A DNA stretch of 64,000 nt. Source: CAWCXF01 sp963799455 (GTDB lineage: Bacteria > Pseudomonadota > Alphaproteobacteria > Rhodobacterales > Rhodobacteraceae). Below, in pieces: positions 43,999-52,100 of this stretch; within the stretch, counting starts at the first letter, position 1, and each line of letters starts with the position of its first letter. The notes under the pieces were generated by a model. It had not been told where the DNA came from and did not search any database. It saw nothing but the letters and a program-made list of their open reading frames with translations. The stretch spans positions 1,302,001-1,366,000 of the forward strand of contig CAWCXF010000008.1 of assembly GCA_963799455.1 (NCBI GenBank), written 5' to 3'. The translations under genes were made by a program, and so were the position numbers.

Positions 43999-44310
43999 TG
44001 ATCGAGGCCGGCCACCGCGTGCTCTACACCCGCACCACAGACCTCGTCCAAAGGCTCCAGGCCGCGCGGCGCGACCTCGCCCTCGAGGGCGCCCTCGCAA
44101 AGCTCGACCGCTTCGACCTCATCGTCCTCGACGACATCGCCTACGCTCAGAAGGACCAGGCCGAGACCTCCGTCCTCTTCGAGCTCATCGCGCGGCGCTA
44201 CGAGACCCGCAGCCTCGCCATCGCCGCCAACCAGCGCTCACGCGCCCGGGACCGCGTCTCCCCCGACCCCGCCGTCACCGTCGCCGCCATCGCGCATTGC
44301 CTCGCCTGAA
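43999..44310 (+). pseudogene. istB: IS21 helper ATPase IstB, internal fragment
   Basis: Reads LIEAGHRVLYTRTTDLVQRL, QAARRDLALEGALAKLDRFD, LIVLDDIAYAQKDQAETSVL with FELIARRYETRSLAIAAN. The LIVLDD block is the Walker B of IstB. The Walker A half is missing on the left (IS66 border), and a shift after IAANQ ends it at a TGA. Confidence 0.85.
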
Positions 44311-44465
44311 CTGCTCCTAAAGCATGTGCCGTTGCCTCAGTAGGACTGCTCCCGAGGGGAGCGTCTGGGTCCTGTCGCGAACGTGGTGGAGTTTCGGGGT
44401 TGGCGTAGTCTCCGGGCATTGACCCAACCCTGGACGGCGGTTGCCACCGCCGTGGAGACCACGCC

Positions 44466-45728
44466 ATGGATGAGACTACGACGACGAGCGCGAGCGCGCC
44501 ATCGCTCGGGGACTGGAGCGACCCGATCGAGGATGGGGTCCGCGGCCGGGTCCGCGCCTTCATCGAGGCGATCCTCGAGGAGGAGCTGGAGGCGGCGCTC
44601 GGACGGGCCCGCTACGAGCGGACCGACGAGGGACCGCGGGGGTGGCGCAACGGGCATCGCGAGCGGCAGGTGATCGGCACGTTCGGGCCTGAGACGGTGC
44701 GCGTGCCCAGGGCGCGGCTCATGCGCGAGGAGGGCGGCACGGCGGAGTGGCGCTCGAAGGGGCTGCGTCGCTATCAGCGCCTGACCAAGCGCGCGGAGGC
44801 GCTGATCGCCGGGGCCTACCTGGCCGGGACCAACACCCGGCGGGTGCGCCGCGCCTTGGCTGCCTTGTTCGACGGGGCTGTCGGCAAGGACGTGGTCAGC
44901 CGAGCCTGGCGCAAGGTGAAGACCGACTGGGAGGCGTGGAACGCCCGCGATCTCGGCGCGCAGGACATCGCCCGGCTCATCCTCGACGGCACGGTGGTCA
45001 GGGTGAAGATCGACCGCAAGGCGACCGCCATCTCGCTGCTGGTCGCGGTCGGCGTGCGGCGCGACGGCCAGAAAGTGCTGCTCGCGCTGAAGAGCATGGG
45101 TGGCGAGAGCACGGTCGCCTGGACGGCCTTTCTCGAGGACATGACCCGGCGCGGCCTCAAGGCGCCGGAGTTCCTCATCGTCGATGGCGCGCCCGGGCTC
45201 GAGGGGGCGCTGGCCGCGCTCTGGTCCGAGACGCCGGTCCAGCGGTGCACGGTTCACAAGCACCGCAACCTGCTCGCCCACGCCCCGAAGCGGCTCCACG
45301 ACGAGCTGACCGAAGACTACCGCGACATGATCTACGCCGACACGGCGGCCGAGGTGGAGGACCGCCGCAGGGCATTCCTCCGCAAGTGGCGGCTGAAGTG
45401 CCGCCCCGTCGCCGACAGCCTCGAGGGTGAGGGGGGACCGTGGCCCCGGTGGGGCCGCGTAAGCCCCCCGAACGGGGATCGGCTCTTCACCTTCACGCGC
45501 CTGCCGCCCGGCCAGTGGAAGTCGGCCCGCACGACCAACGCCATCGAGCGGCTGCACGAGGAGTTCAAGCGACGCATCAAGACCCAGACCGTCCTGCCCC
45601 AGGCCGAGACCGCGCCCATGCTGTTCTGGGCGCTGCTGGCCTCGGGGCAGATCGTCATGCGCAAGGTCGACGGCTGGGAGAGCCTCTCCGCGCCGCTCGC
45701 CGATCAGGCGATTGATCTCGCCGCGTGA
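44466..45728 (+). CDS. IS256-family transposase (second type)
   Basis: 420 residues from MDETTTTSASAPSLGDWSDP. Mutator-type DDE core: LILDGTVVRVKIDRKATAIS (Asp), FLIVDGAPGLEGALAALWSE (Asp) and RTTNAIERLHEEFKRRIKTQ (Glu). About 14 residues more than usual lie between ADSLE and GDRLFTFTRLP, encoded by a GC-rich hairpin-forming insert (45426-45475) that keeps the frame. It is unrelated in subtype to the IS256 copy at 7632. Confidence 0.9.
   Translation: MDETTTTSASAPSLGDWSDPIEDGVRGRVRAFIEAILEEELEAALGRARYERTDEGPRGWRNGHRERQVIGTFGPETVRVPRARLMREEGGTAEWRSKGLRRYQRLTKRAEALIAGAYLAGTNTRRVRRALAALFDGAVGKDVVSRAWRKVKTDWEAWNARDLGAQDIARLILDGTVVRVKIDRKATAISLLVAVGVRRDGQKVLLALKSMGGESTVAWTAFLEDMTRRGLKAPEFLIVDGAPGLEGALAALWSETPVQRCTVHKHRNLLAHAPKRLHDELTEDYRDMIYADTAAEVEDRRRAFLRKWRLKCRPVADSLEGEGGPWPRWGRVSPPNGDRLFTFTRLPPGQWKSARTTNAIERLHEEFKRRIKTQTVLPQAETAPMLFWALLASGQIVMRKVDGWESLSAPLADQAIDLAA
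45431..45469. repeat. In-frame hairpin-forming insert in IS256 transposase
   Basis: Six Gs, then GTGGCCCC-ggt-GGGGCCGC, then six Cs form a near-perfect stem. The encoded residues are absent from the family consensus as I know it. Confidence 0.55.
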
Positions 45729-45792
45729 CGTCGTAACCTCGCCCCGCCGGAGATCGCGTCATCCCGATTTCCACCACCTCCGAGACAGCACC

Positions 45793-46183
45793 GACCTGCC
45801 GTCCCATCATCGCATTGCCCCACCTCACCAGTCCCGTCGGATCAGTGAATCACGGAGCATCCCCGCGGCACGGGGCGTGTTTCGACAGTCATTGTTGCCC
45901 GCGGGATCCCCAACCATTCGCCCGATCGCCGCGGGCCCTACCGGGAGCCGCCAGTCACGGCGAACATGCCGTGGCGCCGGCACCAGGTCGAATGACTTGA
46001 GGTGAGATATTCATGACTGGCGCGGGGCGGGCCGCCCGGGCGATCCTCAGGGCGTCGTGGACCGGCGGGCTGCTCGGATGTCGCAGCCCCACTCCCCGAT
46101 CGGTTCCCCCCGACGGGCCGGTCGGACCCGTGCATGCCGCTCCGATGGCCCCGTCGGGATCGCTCCGAGGAGGAGGGGCCGCC
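45793..46183. other. Intergenic region upstream of the tyrosinase locus
   Basis: 390 nt without a supported gene; an upstream in-frame ATG at 46013 exists, but no family similarity is seen before 46184. It should contain the promoter of the small protein/tyrosinase pair. An AGGAGG ribosome site is at 46168-46175. Confidence 0.5.
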
Positions 46184-46444
46184 ATGGCCGAGGATCGTCT
46201 TGAGTACAGGGGCCGCATCATCGAGATGCCCGAGATCGACGAAGGGTCGGGTCGGACGGCGGTCAGGGTGGTCATCGACGGCCGGACCTTCGAGGGCGGC
46301 CGGGACAGCGCCGGTCTCTACTACCTCGACGCCTACGCCTTCGACCGCGCCGAGACGCTCATGGAGGTGGCCAAGCGCTACGTCGACCACATCGAGGCCC
46401 GGGCCGAGGCCCAGGCCCGCGCGCGCCGCGGGGAGGTGGAGTGA
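46184..46444 (+). CDS. Small acidic protein coupled to tyrosinase-VWA gene
   Basis: 86 residues, MAEDRLEYRGRIIEMPEIDE and onward, with a predicted beta-rich first part (VRVVIDGRTFEGG), LYYLDAYAFDRAETLMEVAK and a helical, Ala/Arg-rich tail. Start at 46184 after AGGAGG. No signal peptide, no cysteines and no copper-binding His cluster are seen. The stop TGA overlaps the next gene's ATG (TGATG), so both are made together. The position matches that of tyrosinase helper proteins such as the MelC1 caddie, but no sequence likeness to those is evident. The function is unknown; a partner or assembly role is inferred from coupling only. Confidence 0.75.
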   Translation: MAEDRLEYRGRIIEMPEIDEGSGRTAVRVVIDGRTFEGGRDSAGLYYLDAYAFDRAETLMEVAKRYVDHIEARAEAQARARRGEVE

Positions 46445-49071
46445 TGGCCTGCCGCAAGGATCACCGCGCCCTCTCCACCCAGGAGCGCGACCGCCTCGTC
46501 GCGGGGCTCCACCACCTGAAGGGCACGGGCGTCGTGGACGCCTTCGCCGACCAGCACGCGACGCTGTTCGGCCCCATCCACGGCGGGTCGAACTTCCTGC
46601 CATGGCACCGGGAGTTCGTGCGCCGCTTCGAGGACGAGCTGCGCGCCTTCGACCCCCGCATCACCCTGCCCGTGTGGAACTGGCTCGAGGACCGCTCCAC
46701 GGCCTCGTCGCTCTGGGCCCCCGGCTTCCTCGGCCAGTTCGACGCCGCCTGGGGCCTCGGCCGTGCCCTGGGGAGCGACGCCCTGCCCGACGCCGGGACC
46801 GTCGAGGCGGTCCTCGGGATCACGCCGTTCGCGGCCTTCACCTCGGCGCTCGAGCGCGACGCGCACAACGCGCCCCATCGCTGGGTCTCCGGGGTCATGG
46901 TGGACGTCGCCTCGCCGGGCGATCCGGTGTTCTACCTCCATCACGGCTTCGTGGACCTGCTCTGGGCGCAGTGGCAGCTGCGCCACCCCGGCGAGCCCTT
47001 CCAGCCAAGCGGTGGCGCAGGCGGCGTGGATGCGGGCGACCCGCTGCCGGGCTTCCCGACCACGACCGCGGACATCCTCGACCACCGGACCATCGCCGCC
47101 TACCGAATGCCGGCGGGCTTCGTGCCCGATCCGCCGGGGGTGGAGATCCAGCCCGGCGGCGTGGCGTTCGACGGCGTGCCGGAGGGCGAGCTGGCCCTGC
47201 GCCCAGCGCGCTTCGCCCTCGACGGCTGCGGGCCCGTGACGCTGCGGCTCGTGGACGGCCCAACCCTCGTCTCAGGCCCCCCCGAGAGCGCCTTCGAGGC
47301 GCTGCAGCCCGAGGTGGTGGCCTCGCCCGAGGTCGATCCGACCGGCCGGTTCTGGTTCCTGTTCCGCGGCACCGCCCCGGGCGACGCCGCCACGGCCGAG
47401 GCCACGCTGCGCTGCGCCGAGACGGCGGAGGACTTCGCGCTGACGCTCACCGCCACGACGGTCGAGCGCGAAACGACGGCCCTGGCGCTGGCGCTCGATG
47501 AGTCCAACAGCATGAGCTTCCCCTCCGGCATCGGCAACGCCGATCGCGGCGAGGTGCTGCGCTTCTCCGCCCCGCCGCTCGTCGACGTCATCGCGCAGGA
47601 CAACGCGGTCGCGGTCTACGGCTTCACCCACGACCCCCGACCGGGCATCGGCGTCACCTCGGTCGCCACCGGCCGCTTCCAGATCGGCGGCGCCATCGCG
47701 GGCCATCAGCCCGACCCGAACGGCTGGACGTCGATCGGGGAGGCCGTGGCGTTCGGCCACGACCTCCTCGCACCGGTCACGGACCATCCGGTGAAGGCCC
47801 TGGTGGTCCTGACCGACGGCCAGGAGTCCCATGGCGACCATGACCGGCGCTACATCGCCGACGTGGACGACCTCGTGGACGAGCGGGTCTACGCCATCGG
47901 GCTCGGCCGCGCGGACGCCATCCGGCCTGCGGCGCTGCAGGCCCTGTGCGACGGCAACGAGGGTTACCTTCTCTTGACGGGCGACCTCGATCAGGACGCC
48001 TATTTCCTCCTCGCGAAGTACTACCAGCAGATCCTGGCCCATGCGACGAACCAGCAGATCGTGCGTGACCCCGAGGGCCGGCTGAGGCCCAAGGAGGAGC
48101 ATCGCATCCCGTTCGACCTCACCGAGGCCGACGCGCGGGCCGACGCCGTGCTGCTGACGCCCGCGCCCGAGGCCGTGCGCTTCGCGATCGAGACCCCGGA
48201 CGGCGAGCTGCTGGGCCCGGGCGACGCGGGGGCGAACCCGGGGCTGGAGTTCGGCGGCGGCGTCGGCTCGCGCCACTACCGCATGGCGCTGCCGCTCCCG
48301 ACCGCCGCGGGGGAGGCCCGGGACGGGCGCTGGCACGCCGTCCTGCGCCTCGACGAGAAGGGCTTCGCGCGCCACGTCACGCGGCTGCGCGAACAGCGGG
48401 AGCTCGAGGAGCTGCGGCGCGTCCTGGCGCACGGGCTGCGCTACAACCTCAGCGCCTACGCCGACAGCGCGCTGCGGATGCGCGCCCGGATCGAGCAGAG
48501 CGGCCGCGAGCCGGGGGCGTCGATGCGGCTGGTGGCTCGGCTCGACGAAGGCTCCCACCCGCTGCGGGGGGCGGACGTCCGCGCCCGCCTGACCCGGCCC
48601 GGCGGAGAGGTGGAGGACCTGCGGCTGCGGCGGGAGGCCGAAGGGACCTACGCCGTTCGCGTCCTGGCCGAGGCTCCAGGCATTCACCGCTTCGACCTGG
48701 CCGCCCGGGGCGTCAGCCTCCGCGGCGGACCCTTCACCCGCGAGCAGATCCTCACCGGCGCCGTCTGGCGCGGCGGGGACGCCCCTCCCCCGACCCGCGA
48801 CGGGCGACCCGCCCGCAGCAGACGCCGGCTCTGCGAGCTGCTCCGCTGCCTGCTCGAGATCGACGGCATTCGAGAGAGGCTGAAGCGGGAGGAGATCGAC
48901 CCCGACGCGATCGGCCGCTGCCTCGAGATCTTTTGCCGTGCCGACCCGCCGGCTCCGAACCGGGAGCGGGAGGACCTCCTGCGCCGCCTCGGGACGGCGA
49001 TGGGCAGCCGCGAGGTCGCCGAGCGGGCGATCGCCGTCCTCATGGGCGACCGCGACGGTGGGGGGGCATGA
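46444..49071 (+). CDS. Tyrosinase-von Willebrand A domain fusion protein
   Basis: 875 residues, no signal peptide. Residues 1-230 are a type-3 copper domain: GLHHLKG (His23/24), GPIHGG (His46) and LPWHREFVRRFED (His55) for Cu-A; AHNAPH (His141, His145) and FYLHHGFVDLLW (His166/167) for Cu-B, with the spacing of true tyrosinases. Residues 230-345 look like a beta-sandwich linker. Residues 345-535 are a VWA domain with a complete MIDAS: DESNS (352-356), Thr429 in GWTSIGEA and Asp458 in LTDGQES. The C-terminal 340 residues hold further beta-sheet (LVARLDEGSHPLRGADVRAR) and a helical end. The reaction would be phenol or catechol oxidation, with VWA giving metal-dependent protein contact. The substrate is unknown. 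Confidence 0.85.
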   Translation: MACRKDHRALSTQERDRLVAGLHHLKGTGVVDAFADQHATLFGPIHGGSNFLPWHREFVRRFEDELRAFDPRITLPVWNWLEDRSTASSLWAPGFLGQFDAAWGLGRALGSDALPDAGTVEAVLGITPFAAFTSALERDAHNAPHRWVSGVMVDVASPGDPVFYLHHGFVDLLWAQWQLRHPGEPFQPSGGAGGVDAGDPLPGFPTTTADILDHRTIAAYRMPAGFVPDPPGVEIQPGGVAFDGVPEGELALRPARFALDGCGPVTLRLVDGPTLVSGPPESAFEALQPEVVASPEVDPTGRFWFLFRGTAPGDAATAEATLRCAETAEDFALTLTATTVERETTALALALDESNSMSFPSGIGNADRGEVLRFSAPPLVDVIAQDNAVAVYGFTHDPRPGIGVTSVATGRFQIGGAIAGHQPDPNGWTSIGEAVAFGHDLLAPVTDHPVKALVVLTDGQESHGDHDRRYIADVDDLVDERVYAIGLGRADAIRPAALQALCDGNEGYLLLTGDLDQDAYFLLAKYYQQILAHATNQQIVRDPEGRLRPKEEHRIPFDLTEADARADAVLLTPAPEAVRFAIETPDGELLGPGDAGANPGLEFGGGVGSRHYRMALPLPTAAGEARDGRWHAVLRLDEKGFARHVTRLREQRELEELRRVLAHGLRYNLSAYADSALRMRARIEQSGREPGASMRLVARLDEGSHPLRGADVRARLTRPGGEVEDLRLRREAEGTYAVRVLAEAPGIHRFDLAARGVSLRGGPFTREQILTGAVWRGGDAPPPTRDGRPARSRRRLCELLRCLLEIDGIRERLKREEIDPDAIGRCLEIFCRADPPAPNREREDLLRRLGTAMGSREVAERAIAVLMGDRDGGGA

Positions 49072-49133
49072 GGCTCCAATCCATGGTAGGGTGACCTCGT
49101 GTCATCCCTTCGATCCGAGTGAAGGAGATCGTG

Positions 49134-49274
49134 ATGCCCTGGATCCCTTCGGGCGCCACGATCGAGACGGCGGACGGCGACGAGAAGCGCATCGTGGTCA
49201 TCCACGCCGCCCTCCTGGCGACGGGCGAGAGGGGCGAGATCCTCTACTACGGAGGTCCCGGGTGGGGAGCATGA
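49134..49274 (+). pseudogene. N-terminal fragment of a possible galactose/glyoxal oxidase-like protein
   Basis: 46 codons from an ATG with GAAGGAG upstream, 62 nt after the tyrosinase-VWA stop: MPWIPSGATIETADGDEKR, then IVVIHAALLATGERGEILYY with GG. The VIHAALLxTGxxLYYGG pattern is the first Kelch-type blade of radical copper oxidase-like proteins. The frame ends just inside a 134-bp inverted-repeat element, which removed the rest. The short match makes this call tentative. Confidence 0.45.
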
Positions 49275-49397
49275 AAACCCTGGGGACGAGATGCGTTGTA
49301 GGCTCACCTCCAGGCGGTACCGGATGACCAGGGACGCGGCCGACATGCCGAAGGCTACTGCGGCGCCAGCCCTGCCCCCAGGTTTTTCATGCTCCCC
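49264..49397. mobile_element. 134-bp MITE-like element with 22-bp inverted repeats
   Basis: The left end (49264-49285, begins GGGGAGCATGAAAA) and the right end (49376-49397) are inverted copies with a single mismatch in 22 bp. The 90-bp interior has no gene. It breaks a plus-strand oxidase-like gene on the left and a minus-strand alcohol dehydrogenase remnant on the right. No target duplication is visible. Confidence 0.7.
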
Positions 49398-49660
49398 TTG
49401 CGCACCGCCCTGAGCGCGAGGGGCACCAGCGCGCCGACGGGCGCGAAGGGGATCGCGGCGTCGAGCGGCGGGGGCGGGGGCGCGTCGGACGGCCCGGCCC
49501 GGGCGGGGCCGAGCGAGCGGGCGAAGGCCTGCGCGGCCTCGTCGCCGGAACGGGTGAAGGCGGTCACCTCGCGGCCCTGCCAGACGGCGACCTGGCAGAC
49601 GATGTGCGCCGCCGCACCGACGCTGCAAAGCCCGATCCGCTCGGCCGGCCCGGTCGTTCG
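49398..49660 (-). pseudogene. Zinc-type alcohol dehydrogenase (MDR family) remnant
   Basis: Reads GAAAHIVCQVAVWQGREVTA, FTRSGDEAAQAFARSLG, PLDAAIPFAPVGALVPLALR with AVRKG, the nucleotide-binding C-terminal half of an MDR dehydrogenase. It stops exactly at the MITE-like inverted repeat. Nothing of the catalytic N-terminal domain is recognised upstream. Confidence 0.6.
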
Positions 49661-50188
49661 CGACCACGAGCGCGCCCGCCAGGAGCCGCTTCGGGAGCCC
49701 CCCGATGCGCCGATGGGTTGCCCGGACGAGCGAAAGGCGAAGCCGCTGGCTTGCTCGAAGGCGACCATGCCCGTGAACGCCGCCGTTCGTGCCGGATCCT
49801 GGCTCGGAGGATGAGCGCGTGTGGTTGCCACGAGCTCGCGCCCCCATGTGTTCCGGATCCGTCGCAAGCCTCGGTCGCAGGCAGCGGCGATCACGAGGTC
49901 GCCCGGCACGATCCCTCGCCCGTCGCGGATCACCCGCGTGATCGGCCAGGGCATCGCGCTGCGCCTCGATCGCGGTCTCGGCGGGCCGTCTTGCACGAAG
50001 CCCGACGCTCAATGAGCACCACCGCAAGGGTGGTGGCCACGGCGCGCACCATCTCGCCCGGTGCCGCCGCCAGGTCGCGTGTCTCGGTCCCATCCTCGGG
50101 CCTCCGGCTCCTGTGCCGGCATCGGCGATGCCATCACGCCGTCCGCGTCATCTCGCCCCGGCTCTTCGCGGGTCTCGGCCGGATGCCG
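49661..50188. other. Unassigned region
   Basis: No gene recognised. The minus strand holds an open stretch (GDLVIAAACDRGLRRIRNTW) that I cannot place in a family. Probably gene debris. Confidence 0.4.
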
Positions 50189-50202
50189 TTGACGCAAGTC
50201 AA
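50189..50202. promoter_or_regulatory. FNR-type binding site upstream of phasin-like gene
   Basis: TTGACGCAAGTCAA is a perfect TTGAC-N4-GTCAA dyad, the variant used by many alphaproteobacterial FnrL/FixK/Dnr proteins. It lies 56 nt before the phasin-like start, a sensible activator distance. Confidence 0.7.
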
Positions 50203-50257
50203 GCGGCACGACGGGATCCCGTGTAGGTGCGAACACACGAAAGCGACGGAGGCGACG

Positions 50258-50680
50258 ATGGCCACGAGCGAGACCGAGGGCGCTTGGATCGACCCCGCCC
50301 TCCTCAACCCGACCGAGCGCATGGCTGCCACGCAGCATCAGGCGTTCGAGCTCCAGAAGGCAGGGCTTGGCTCGCTGGCTTGGCTGGGCACGACCTGGAT
50401 CGAGCAGATGGGCGCGCTCGGCTCGGAGGTCATGGACTTCCTCGCCCGGCGCGCGCGGGAGGACGCGCGCGTCCAGCACGAGATCCTGCACTGCCGCAGC
50501 TTGCCGCAGCTTCAGGCGATCCAGGCGCGGTTCCTCGAGACGGCGATCGAGCGGTAGGCGGCCGAGACCGGCCGGCTCGTGAGCCTGAGCAGCGGAGTGC
50601 TGAGCGAGATCGGCACGCGCGCTCGCGAGCGCACCCCGGCCGCGCCGCCGGGCGACGAGGTCGAGAACGCGCCGGTCTAG
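50258..50680 (+). CDS. Phasin-like protein with in-frame amber codon
   Basis: From MATSETEGAWIDPALLNPTE (CGGAGG site upstream). Helical phasin-type features: HQAFELQKAGLGSLAWLGTT, VMDFLARRAREDARVQHEIL and SLPQLQAIQARFLETAIER. Codon 100 is TAG; the same frame then continues AAETGRLVSLSSGVLSEIGT to a stop at 50680, giving 141 codons. Phasins normally have YAxET at this point, so TAG most likely replaces a Tyr codon (TAC/TAT). Phasins coat polyhydroxyalkanoate granules. Upstream FNR dyad suggests low-oxygen expression. Either a 99-residue truncated form, readthrough, or a base error. Confidence 0.65.
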
Positions 50681-50699
50681 GGGTCGTCGGGCCCATGGC

Positions 50700-50905
50700 C
50701 GCGGTGCATGATCGAGCGAAGCGACGGCGCTGGTTCGGATGACGCAGAGGTGTCCCATGCGTCGGATCGCCGGCCCTCCGAGCGCCCTGACGAGATGCGG
50801 GCCTCGCTTCTCCATTCGACGCCCTCGGACAGCTCCCATCGGTCGCCGTCGGCGCTGGGATGTCGCTCATCGGCTGCGATGGAGCGCAGGGCGGCCCGGC
50901 CATGT
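50700..50905 (+). pseudogene. IS3-family orfB C-terminal remnant
   Basis: The end of an IS3 orfB is readable as SSHRSPSALGCRSSAAMERR with AARP, comparable to the piece at 11815-12005. The rest is too decayed to place. Confidence 0.45.
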
Positions 50906-51296
50906 CCCCCTACCGAGATCCGTTCGATCACCGCGACGACCGTGCGAGCGCGTCGATGCCCACCCTCATCCCCCGTCCGAGCCGCACCATCCTGCAGGTG
51001 GCACGATGATCGCCGCGCTGCCGTGGCCGGTCACGGGCCCAAGCATGACCGGATGGCCGACGACCATGAACCGCCTCGGGGATCCCGTTCTGATGGAGGG
51101 CCTCCATGAGGAAGGCTTCGCCGTCGGTGCCTTGGTCATGGCCCGCCTCCCCTTCCCCGGCAGCACCCAGGAGAGCGCCCGCCGTCGGGAGAACCTGGCC
51201 CGGGCCATGATCACCGGCCGGAGGACGGCACGCCCTGCCCCGGCACGATCGGGAGCGCCGTCGCCCCGTGGCGGAGGTTCGTGGCGGAGGTTCCCC
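50906..51296. other. Unassigned region upstream of VIT gene
   Basis: No gene recognised. Contains a 13-bp tandem duplication CGTGGCGGAGGTT (51267-51292), the second copy of which includes the GGAGG that serves the next gene. Confidence 0.5.
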
Positions 51297-52013
51297 GTGA
51301 CGCGGCCCTCGGCTCACTCCGACGATCCACACTTCATCGAACGCTCGAACTGGCTGCGCGCGGCCGTGCTCGGCGCCAACGACGGGATCGTCTCGGTATC
51401 CTCGCTCGTGGTGGGGGTCGCCGCCGCCCAGCCCGATCCCGCCGCGGTCGTCATCGCGGGCGTCGCGGGACTGGCGGCGGGGGCGATGTCGATGGCCGCC
51501 GGGGAGTGCGTCTCGGTCAGCTCGCAATCCGACATCGAGCGGGCCGACGAGCGGCGCGAGGACGCCGCCCTGCGGAGCGATCCCCAGGGAGAGCTGGCCG
51601 AGCTCGCCGCGTTGTGGCGCGAGCGCGGCCTGAGCCCGGAGACGGCGGACCGGGTCGCGCGGGAGCTCACCGAACACGACGCCCTGGCCGCCCACATGCG
51701 CGACGAGCTCGGCGTGACCGAGACGCTGGCCGCCCACCCCCTCCAGGCGGCCGCGGCCTCGGGCGCGACCTTCTCGGCCGCCGCCGCGCTGCCCGTGGCC
51801 GCGACGCTCCTGTCCCCGCCCGGCGCCGTCGTCCCCGTCGTCCTCGTGACGACCGTCCTCGCGCTCGTCCTGCTGGGGGTCCTCGGCGCGCGCGCGGGCG
51901 GGGCTCCCATCGGCCGGGCCGTGCTCCGGGCCGTGCTCCGGGTCGTGCTCTGGGGCGCCTTCGCGATGGGCGTCACCGCCGCGATCGGGCGGCTCTTCGG
52001 GGTGGCCGTCTGA
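51297..52013 (+). CDS. VIT1/CCC1-family iron/manganese transporter
   Basis: 238 residues from a GTG at 51297 (GGAGG upstream). HFIERSNWLRAAVLGANDGI and VSVSSLVVGVAAA form the first helices, AGLAAGAMSMAAGECVSVSS and QSDIERAD the second, followed by a cytosolic helical metal-binding region (LWRERGLSPETADRVARELT, DALAAHMRDELG) and three C-terminal membrane helices. The family moves Fe2+ or Mn2+ out of the cytosol. The gene stands alone. A 12-bp tandem repeat (51916-51951) encodes the AVLRAVLRVVL segment. Confidence 0.88.
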   Translation: MTRPSAHSDDPHFIERSNWLRAAVLGANDGIVSVSSLVVGVAAAQPDPAAVVIAGVAGLAAGAMSMAAGECVSVSSQSDIERADERREDAALRSDPQGELAELAALWRERGLSPETADRVARELTEHDALAAHMRDELGVTETLAAHPLQAAAASGATFSAAAALPVAATLLSPPGAVVPVVLVTTVLALVLLGVLGARAGGAPIGRAVLRAVLRVVLWGAFAMGVTAAIGRLFGVAV

Positions 52014-52100
52014 AGCTCCGACAGAGATCCCCCCGGGGGGGACCCGACCCGCCGCGCGGGGCTGGCGGGCCGATGGGGCGGCGCGGTCCGGAGCGGGCCC

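Larger units (their letters stand above)
44368..45792 (+). mobile_element. IS256-family element (second type), complete
   Basis: 1425 bp bounded by imperfect inverted repeats of about 30 bp (left GGTCCTGTCGCGAACGTGG; right inverted GGTGCTGTCTCGGAGGTGG). It carries one open transposase. No target duplication seen. Confidence 0.75.

Noticed and set aside
50928..51737. A 269-codon minus-strand frame opposite the VIT gene
   Set aside because: It is antisense to a clear transporter and has no family features.
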